A stretch of DNA of 64,000 nt from an uncultured Mycoplasmatales bacterium (GTDB lineage Bacteria; Bacillota_I; Bacilli_A; Mycoplasmatales; Mycoplasmoidaceae): contig CAJTRF010000001.1 in assembly GCA_910578525.1 (NCBI GenBank), positions 20,350 through 84,349 on the forward strand, given 5' to 3'. The notes under the pieces were generated by a model. The model did no database searches, was not told the origin of the DNA, and was given only the letters and a program-made list of their open reading frames with translations. The position numbers were made by a program, and so were the translations under genes. This document shows positions 56,821 to 64,000 of the stretch, piece by piece (the first letter of the stretch is position 1; every line of letters begins with the position of its first letter).

Positions 56821-57588
56821 TTATAAGATTTCAATAACTATAGAAGTCAAATTATCATTGCTATGATTTTCTAAAGATTTTCTGATTAATGCGGTAGATG
56901 TAGCATAAAAAGGTTTATCACGATTTTTGTTAATGTAATCATCAATGTAAGGCATATCAATGTAGTTATAAACTCCATCTGATCCTAAGAAAATTAAATC
57001 ACCACGATTTAATTTAAAGCTAAATTTATCATAATCCAATGGGCAATTAGTATTTGAATCTACATATTTTGTTAATGCTAAAAAACTATCTTTGTATTTA
57101 ACAAACATTTCTTGTGGAGCATTTGATGAAACTAAATAATTGTATAAATTATGATCTTTAGTAATTTGTCTTCATTTAAAGTTAGTAATATCAAATCTAT
57201 ATAGACGAGAGTCGCCTAAGTTAAAGCAAATTGCTCTTCCATCTTTTTGAATAAAGATACAAACAAAAGTTGTAGTAATTTTTTTGTTATTTAATTTTGC
57301 TTTGCAATATGCTGCAAGTTTTTTTCTAGCATTTACAATGTTTCTAGAAATTCATATAGACGGATTAACAATGTGACGTCTTTTTTTAAATTTATTTTTA
57401 AAATAATCGACAATCATATTAGAAGCTATTTGGCTATCAGATTGTGAACCAATACCATCACAAACTATACCAAAACATTGATCTGTAGCATTAACTCCAA
57501 CAAATCCGGCATCTTCATTATGATCTCTTAAACCTTTTGCTGTTGCAAAAGAATAATTAAATTTGTTTTCTCTATTTTCTTTTTTCAT
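56821..57588 (-). CDS. PP2C-type Ser/Thr protein phosphatase
   Basis: A 255-residue metal-dependent phosphatase that reverses the adjacent kinase. Motifs in order: GLRDHNEDAGFVGV, FGIVCDGIGSQSDSQIAS, AICFNLGDSRLYRF, GDLIFLGSDGVYNYID and SNDNLTSIVIEI, with the metal-binding Asp residues all there. The start at 57588 (MKKENRENKFNYSFATAKG) overlaps the end of rlmN by 17 bases. The rlmN-PP2C-kinase order implies cotranscription. Confidence 0.94.
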
Positions 57589-58621
57589 AGTTAGCTCTGA
57601 GTTGTCCACAAGCTGCTGCAATTTTAGAACCACGCTCTAAACGAACAGTTGCAATTATATTGCTATCATTTAAAACTTTAGAAAATGCATCAATATTTTT
57701 ACTAGTTTTAAACTCGTTTTCAACTACATTATTATATCTTATTAGGTTAATATAGCAATAAATAGGCTTTAATAACTTTATAAGTTGTTTGGCATTTTCT
57801 GTTGAATCATTTAAGCCATTAAGCATAATGTATTCAATACCAATTCTATTCTGTGTAATCTTTTGATATTTAACCAATGAATTAATTAGTTTTTCTAAGG
57901 GATATGCGTGATTCACTGGCATTATTTTATTCCTTATTTCATTTGTAGGTGCGTGTAATGAAATTGCTAAATTCATTTGAGGAAAGTCTTCACCAAACTT
58001 TACAATCTTATCGATTAGTCCACATGTAGACACAGTAATGTGTCTAGAACCTAATCCAATTCCGAAAGGAGAATTTAAAATTTGTAAAAACGATTTTAGG
58101 TTATCATAATTATCAAATGGTTCACCAATACCCATAACTACTAAATTAGAAATTCTTGAATTTTTATTCTCTTTTAAATATCTATTAACAGTAATAACTT
58201 GTAACACAAGTTCATCTACATTTAATCCCCTAACTTTTTTTAATAAACCAGATGCACAAAACTTGCATCCCATATTGCAGCCAATTTGACTTGATACACA
58301 AATCGAATAACCATAATCAAATTTCATTAATACTGTTTCAATGGTTCTATCATCTTCTAATTTAAATAAAAATTTAGTCGTTTCATCCACAGGGTCTATT
58401 TGTTTTGTAATTTCAGTTAATTTATTAAACCTAAAATTCTTTTTTAAAATTTGAATTGATGATTTCGCAATATTTGACATTGCATCAAAATTATCAACAT
58501 TTTGTTGATAAATTCATTGGAATATTTGTTTTGCATTAAATTTTTTTAAGCCTAATGAAATGACTTTTTCCTCTAATTGTTCAAGAGAATATGAATATAT
58601 TGATGTTCTATTTTCTTGCAT
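57572..58621 (-). CDS. rlmN: 23S rRNA/tRNA adenine-C2 methyltransferase RlmN
   Basis: A radical-SAM enzyme that makes m2A2503 in 23S rRNA and m2A37 in some tRNAs. It has 349 residues. The 4Fe-4S motif is GCNMGCKFCASG; MGIGEPFDNYDNL, LAISLHAPTNEIRN and the catalytic C-terminal AAACGQL complete it. The start at 58621 (MQENRTSIYSYSLEQLEE) restores the N-terminal domain and overlaps gmk by 14 bases. Confidence 0.95.
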
Positions 58622-59201
58622 TGTTAAATGATCTTATGAAAATTTCTTTAATTTTTTTAGTAGCATCTTTTGGATCAGAACCATTAACTACACAATAATC
58701 ATATTTATCTTTAAGAGATAATTCTCATTCAGCTTGTTTAATTCTTTTTTCAATTTTTGCTTTAGATTCAGTTGCTCTTCCTAATAATCTAGATTTTAAT
58801 ATTTCAATAGACTGAGGAGCAATAAAAATAGATAAGAATTTATGGTCATTTTGTTTTTTAATGTAATCCATAATAAGTAATGCACCTTGTGGCTCAATTT
58901 CCAACAATACATTTTTACCTTGATTTCTTAAATCATTAACATATTTTTTAGGAGTTCCATAGTAATTATCAACATAAGTTGCATATTCTAGCAAGTTATC
59001 ATTTTTGATTTCTTGTTCAAATTGTTGTTTTGTTAAAAAGAAATAATCTTTCCCATCAATTTCTCCTTCACGTTTTTCTCGTGTAGTCATAGAAATTGAA
59101 TATGTAAGGTTAAGTTCGTGGTCACTTAATAGAGGTGTAAGAACAGTTCTCTTGCCAACTCCACTAGGTCCACTAATTACAATTAAAAAACCCTTATTCA
59201 T
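58608..59201 (-). CDS. gmk: Guanylate kinase
   Basis: Phosphorylates GMP to GDP, following GuaA in the purine route. It has 197 residues. P-loop ISGPSGVGKRTV, then SISMTTREKREGEIDGKDYFFL and LEIEPQGALLIM, and the lid region ESKAKIEKRIKQAEWE with a TGA Trp at 58725-58727. It lies 12 bases after the ktrB stop and overlaps rlmN. A gmk beside PP2C and kinase genes is the M. genitalium arrangement. Confidence 0.95.
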
Positions 59202-59213
59202 AATGATATTATA

Positions 59214-60860
59214 TTATCCTATACGAATGTCTTCTACTGGATAAGATGAAGCATTACCCTTTGGATTTCTTCTTGTTCATGACAATAACGTAGAAGAAAC
59301 ACCTAATTGTCCAACAAACATTAGAATGATTAAAAGTATTTGTCCAAGAGGAGTAATTTGAGAAGTAATACCAACAGATAAACCTACAGTACCAAACGCA
59401 CTAGTTGCTTCATAGAATACACTTAATAATTGAAATTGTGGTAAATTATCTTGACCATATTGAGTGTATGTAATTAACAAAGTAACTAAAGTTACTAAGA
59501 TAATTGATGAACAGAAAACAATTAAAGAATCTTTAACTTTTGTTGTTGGAATAGTTCGCTTATACATTGAAACTCTATTTTTACCAATTATTTTATTGAA
59601 AATTGCTACAGCAACAATTGCTAAAGTAGTAGTACGAATTCCTCCAGCCGTAGAAGATGGTGAACCACCAATGAACATTAATAAACAATTAGTTCATTTA
59701 GCACCAGCACATAATAAATTATGATCAAGTGTTGAAAAACCTGCAGATCGTGTAGTCATTACATTAAAGAAAATACAGAAAGTTTTATTTCATCCTTCTG
59801 CTTTTCCAAACTCATGATAAATATTTGGATCAGTAAATATTGAATATTCATCTGTATTAAACTTTGCATCTATACCTTCAAAACCAAATGCAAGGATTAA
59901 ACCAATAATGGCAATTACGAAATAAGAACATAATGCAACTTTAGTGAATAAAGAAGTCCTTGTTTTTATTCCTTTTTTAGCATTTTTCTTTTTTTCCATT
60001 ACATCAAAAATAACTGGATAACCAATACCACCAATAACAATTTCAAGAACTATAAATAATTGAAATATTGTATTTCAATCATTTCTATATGAAGCTAATG
60101 AAGAAGTACCTTGAAAAATATCAAATCCTGCATTATTAATTGCAGAGATAGAGGTAAAAATACCAATTCATAAACATTGACCATAATTATGATAACAATG
60201 CAACAACGTTGTTGTATCGTGTGTTGGTCTTAAATCATCACTCCCACTAATAAAGCTCGTTTGTTCATATGCTGGAACAGCATACATTCAAACTGAATAA
60301 ATTAAACCAAAAATCAATTCACTAACAAGAATGAAGCCAACAGCTTTTTTGACCATTTTAAATGAATTACCAAGTTTTTCATTTCCACGTTCAGATTGTA
60401 CCATTACCATCTGTTTCAAACTCACATCGTTAGTTTTCTTAAAGAAATTTCATATTAAAAAGAAAATTGAAATAACACCAATACCACCAAGTTGTATTAA
60501 AAATAATAAAATTACTTGTCCTGTAACTGTAAATGTTTTAGATATTACAGCAGGAGTTAACCCAGTATCACTAAATCCACTACACGCAATGAATAAAGCA
60601 TCTCAAAATGTATATGGTCTTGAAAATTTTTCATTCATTGGATCCAAATAAACAATGTATTTTCCATCAGTTAAACTGAATGGACAATACAAAAGAGAAG
60701 CACCAAGCAAGATTAGAATTAAGTAAATTCTAAACATTCTTTGAGAAACAGTTCGACCAAAAATTATTCCAAATGCTTTAGAATAAATTTTGTGACGTTT
60801 ATTTTTAGCAAAGTCTTTTATATTTGGTTCATTTGACTTTGATTCTTTTTTTGCAGGCAT
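59214..60860 (-). CDS. ktrB: Potassium uptake channel subunit KtrB (TrkH family)
   Basis: The membrane part of a sodium- or ATP-assisted K+ uptake system. It has 548 residues with about ten helices and four pore-loop repeats. Visible selectivity-filter regions are SGFSDTGLTPA, SAINNAGFDIF, TTRSAGFST and SAFGTVGLS, each with the conserved Gly. An N-terminal Lys-rich tail of ~45 residues precedes the first helix. It is divergent from ktrA across 73 AT-rich bases, so the two partner genes are probably transcribed from the shared gap. Confidence 0.94.
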
Positions 60861-60933
60861 TATCTCAGTAATATATTAATTATATATTTCAAGGCAACAT
60901 TAAAATATAATAAATTAGTATTAATTAAAATTT

Positions 60934-61617
60934 ATGAGTCAGAAAAAAAGTTATTGTGTAATAGGTCTTGGTCGTTTTGGTTATCAAGTTGCTACTAAAT
61001 TAAATGAAGGTGAAAAAGACGTTATTGTTATAGATAAGGACGAAGAAAAAATTGAAAAGGCATCAAAGATTTTTGATATCGCTTTTAAAGCCGATGCTAC
61101 TGATATTAATTCATTAGTTGAAATGGGTATTCAAAATGCAAGAACAGTTATTGTAGGTGTTACAAGCATTGAAGAATCAATCATGGTGTGTGCAAACTTA
61201 CGTGAAATTGGTGTTAAAGATATTATTGCTAAAGCAAATAATGATATTCATAAACGTGTTTTAAAAACTATGGGTATTGCAAGAATTGTTGTTCCAGATA
61301 TTGAAATTGCAAATAGAATTGCAGTTCAAGCTTTATACAACATTGGTGTTGATATTTTCTCAATTGGTGATGGATTCTCATGAGTTAAAGGTGTTGTAAA
61401 CAATGAAGCTGTTGTTAACAAGACTTTAGAAAAACTTGATCTTAGAGTTAAATATGATGCAACTGTTATTATGGTGCAACGTTCTGGAAAAACTATTTTC
61501 CCACCAGCTAAAGATACATCTTTAATGATTGGTGATGTAGTTACAATCATGTGTCGTAACGAAAAGATTAAATCTGTAGTTAAATTGCTTAACGTTGAAG
61601 ACATTGATAATGACTAA
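60934..61617 (+). CDS. ktrA: Potassium uptake regulatory subunit KtrA (TrkA/RCK family)
   Basis: The cytoplasmic ring subunit that gates KtrB. It has 227 residues. The N-terminal Rossmann RCK domain opens SYCVIGLGRFGYQVATKL, with DKDEEKIEKA and KADATDINSLVEMG binding nucleotide. The C-terminal TrkA_C domain follows (VNKTLEKLDLRVKYDATVIM). Its end overlaps the rpe start by 8 bases. Confidence 0.95.
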
Positions 61618-62269
61618 GATTTTAGAACCATCTTTACTTTCGTTTGATTTAAAAAATATGCAATCTAACCTCTTTGAGGTTAAACAGTTAGGCATTTCAC
61701 AAATCCATTATGATGTGATGGATAATAAATTTGTTCCAAATACAGCTTTTGATACTGAATGATTAGATTTATTACATCAAAATGGATTTGATATCTCAAT
61801 TCATTTTATGGTTGAGCAACCAAGAGAATGAATAAAAAGATTCATTTCTTTTAAAGGAATAAAAGCTATTACATTTCATCCTGAACCTATTAATAAAAAA
61901 GAAACTCTTGATCTTTTAAAATTTATTAAAGATAATAAAATTTTGGCAGGTATTGCTCTTAAACCTGATACTAACATTTTTGAATATCAAGACGTTTTAA
62001 AAGAATGCGATTTAGTTACAGTTATGGGAGTTCAACCTGGTTTTGGTGGACAAAAATTTATGCCAATAACTATTGACAATTTAAAAATATTTGCTGAAAT
62101 AAAAAATAAATTAAATCCAAAATTAATTATTCAATTAGATGGTGGTGTAAATTTTGATGTATTAAAACAAACTTACCATCATGTTGATTGATTCGTCTCT
62201 GGTTCTTTTTTAATGAAATATAACGGAAACAAAAAAGATATTATTGATTATTTTAAAAATTTAAAATAA
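61610..62269 (+). CDS. rpe: Ribulose-phosphate 3-epimerase
   Basis: Interconverts ribulose 5-phosphate and xylulose 5-phosphate in the non-oxidative pentose phosphate route. It has 219 residues, a TIM barrel. Motifs are LEPSLLSFDLKNMQ, IHYDVMDNKFVPNT with metal ligands, IHFMVEQP, the phosphate loop VMGVQPGFGGQKFMP and IQLDGGVN. The ATG at 61610 overlaps ktrA. It ends 1 base before the stop of the convergent lipoprotein gene. Confidence 0.95.
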
Positions 62270-62270
62270 T

Positions 62271-63972
62271 TTATCCAGCTATTCAACTTGATGGTAATCC
62301 TTTAGTTTTTAAAAGTGCAAGCAACTGTGCACTAGTAATAGAAGAATTGCCAGTAACTTTAACAGTTCCTGTCGCTGCTACTTTATTAAAAGGAACATCA
62401 GTGATAGTAGGTAAACTTGTTAAATTGTTTCAAGTAATTTGTTTTATAGGTACTGCTCCTACTCCACCTCCAGAAGTAATAAAATTTGTAGTTATTGTTT
62501 TTAATGTTCCTGGAAGAATAAGAGTTTGTATTTGTGTTCCATGTAAAAGACAATTGTAATCAGAACTGTCTGTTTGGTCTAGTCCAGAAAACTTTGTAAA
62601 AGCAGTTTCACTCAAATCTAAAGTTTCAATTGCTGTTTGTTCAAAATCATATGTGGAATTATAATTTTTTGAAAGATTTCTACATCCAGAAAAATTAATA
62701 TTTTTAAGTGATGAGAATTCTCTAAAACAATAACCACTTAAATATGAAAGTTGGCTACATCCAGAAAAATCTATATTTTCTATATATGTTGGACACTTTG
62801 AACTTCCAATAGTTCTAAAATCAAATGCTTTTTGAGCAACACCTGTTACAGTATTTGGAACCTTTATTGTATCATATCCTTTATTTGCATAAGCATCTAT
62901 ATTTTCTAAAAATTCATTTTTAAATCCCTTTAATTCATTATTTTCAATTCTAAGAAGTTCAGTTGGTAAAGCATTATCTACAGTAAATGTAAAATGTTTA
63001 GTTGTGCTAGTACCATATTTTTTACTAGTTGCCTTAACATCAAATGAATAGTTACCAATTGTAGTTAATTGATTTCAACTAAATTTTAAAGTATCGGTAT
63101 TAAGAGAAATCATTCCATCAGATGTATCATTAATAATTTCTCATTCAACTGATTGATCAGGGGCATTTGAATCAATTACTGAAGCAGATAAAGCATTAGT
63201 AGTTGTACCAGCAATATTGTAATATGTAGGAAGATCAGTTGAATCATTTCATGTAATTTCAATAGTTGGTACTGATACATTTAAAGTAAATGTATAACCA
63301 TCACTTTTAGAAGGATCTTGATTAGAAGTTGCTTTTAACGTTAATTCATGACTACCTGCCTGATTAGAATCCATTGCTTGTCAAGAAATTTGATGAGTGT
63401 CTTCATTAAAAGTAATTTTATTACTAACAGTATCGCCAGTCAGTAATCAAGTAACATCTTGGCTAGTTTGATCAGCAGGTTTTACTATAGATTCAAAAGT
63501 GAATGGATTGCCATCTTCACCTGCAATACAACCAACAGTATTGTTGTATGTAGAATATGTAGTTTGACTTGGATGAATAATCTCAACACTTTCTACTAAT
63601 GTGTATGTGAAGTTGAATTTTAATTCAACTATATTTGAACTTTTAGCTTCATCTTTTGAATAAAAAGCTTGAATTTGCAATAAAACTTCTTTAGGTTCAT
63701 TAACGGCCTTAATAGTTAATGAACCATCATGATTCACATCAATATCTTGTGTTTCAGAAACTTTTTTAAAAATAACACTAGAGCTTTTTAAACCAGAAAC
63801 AATTCATGAAGAATCAATTGTTTTTTGTTGATTAACTAGTAAGTTAATTGTTGTTTCACTAGTTCATTCTATTGAAAAACCTTTTGAAAATGAACATGAT
63901 GAAATTAAAGGAATGGCTGCAGTTGTTAAACAAGTTGCAGTTAGTAAATATTTTTAATGCTTTTTTAAACAT
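62271..63972 (-). pseudogene. LRR lipoprotein with Ig-like repeats, frameshifted in an A5 run (possibly phase-variable)
   Basis: From the ATG at 63972 the frame reads MFKKALKIFTN and soon fails. One frame over, a continuous reading of ~560 codons runs to 62271, starting KYLLTATCLTTAAIPLISSC, a perfect lipoprotein signal with lipobox ISSC. Removing one A from the A5 run (63951-63955) gives MFKKALKYLLTATCL and a 566-residue protein. After the signal come about three ~95-residue Ig-like beta domains, two of which share SW(Q/N) and a KATS end. A leucine-rich part follows (NIDFSGCSQLSYLSG, NINFSGCRNLSKN). The C-terminus (LLALLKTKGLPSSWIAG) matches the lipoprotein at 53198-54053. A likely surface antigen or adhesin, OFF as sequenced. 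Confidence 0.78.
63951..63955 (-). repeat. A5 run (minus strand) at the frameshift of the second LRR lipoprotein gene
   Basis: Five A on the minus strand within the signal-peptide codons, 17 bases after the ATG. The gene spans 1702 bases from start to stop, one over a multiple of three. Dropping one A restores a canonical Lys-rich, hydrophobic, lipobox signal sequence. Confidence 0.65.
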
Positions 63973-64000
63973 AATACCCTATTATGTAAATTATATATAT

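Overview
The window is AT-rich, densely packed DNA from a mollicute (mycoplasma). TGA is read as tryptophan throughout: alaS, guaA, ffh, mnmG, ktrB and many other conserved genes only become full length if TGA codes for Trp. Several gene orders are those of the pneumoniae-type mycoplasma branch, from memory of M. genitalium and M. pneumoniae: mraZ-rsmH-FtsA-like-ftsZ, deoD-deoC-pdp-cdd-phosphohexomutase, gmk with PP2C and Ser/Thr kinase, and dnaE with a stand-alone 5'-3' exonuclease. The presence of guaA/guaB and of leucine-rich-repeat lipoproteins suggests a penetrans/iowae-like (Malacoplasma-type) lineage, but I cannot fix the species.

Layout. 1-728: end of L-lactate dehydrogenase. 737-8926 (minus): fmt, alaS, guaB, guaA and a large carboxylate/amino-acid carrier. 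8967-12113: cutC, an ECF-type vitamin transporter S component, an unknown membrane protein and a fluoride channel. 12353-17628 (plus): a type III restriction-modification locus with two mod genes in tandem and one res gene. 17803-25653 (minus): holA, a reduced comEC, ffh, tyrS, a degenerate parA, rsmG, mnmG. 25690-30383 (minus): nucleoside salvage operon. 30425-33490: mnmA, purB, a DNA glycosylase. 33529-37662 (minus): division operon with a clear promoter and MraZ operator. 37745-45133: ackA with a small Cys-rich protein gene, plsC, thyA-folA, scpA-scpB, a DegV protein, ytpR, a membrane protein. 45175-53110 (plus): a nuclease, thiI, a DHH phosphodiesterase, dnaE, a 5'-3' exonuclease, a DJ-1 protein, hpf. 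53198-54053: a frameshifted lipoprotein. 54094-60860 (minus): rpmB, pgi, Ser/Thr kinase, PP2C, rlmN, gmk, ktrB. 60934-62269: ktrA, rpe. 62271-63972 (minus): a second frameshifted lipoprotein. No gene-free stretch exceeds 300 bases, and I see no tRNA, rRNA, CRISPR array or insertion sequence.

Most of the window is the streamlined core of a wall-less parasite. It covers nucleotide salvage and interconversion, tRNA charging and modification, replication parts, a trimmed division operon, acetate and lactate fermentation, and potassium uptake. The accessory signal is a set of variable loci. The first mod gene carries a (GA)14 tract that puts its only plausible start out of frame (state OFF). The second mod gene shares nearly identical 3' ends with it, so the two could recombine. 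Two related LRR lipoprotein genes, 8.2 kb apart, are each broken by exactly one surplus A in an A-run near the start, while dozens of housekeeping genes here are intact. I found no clearly new defence or metabolic system; this ensemble of on/off surface and DNA-methylation genes is the most interesting content.
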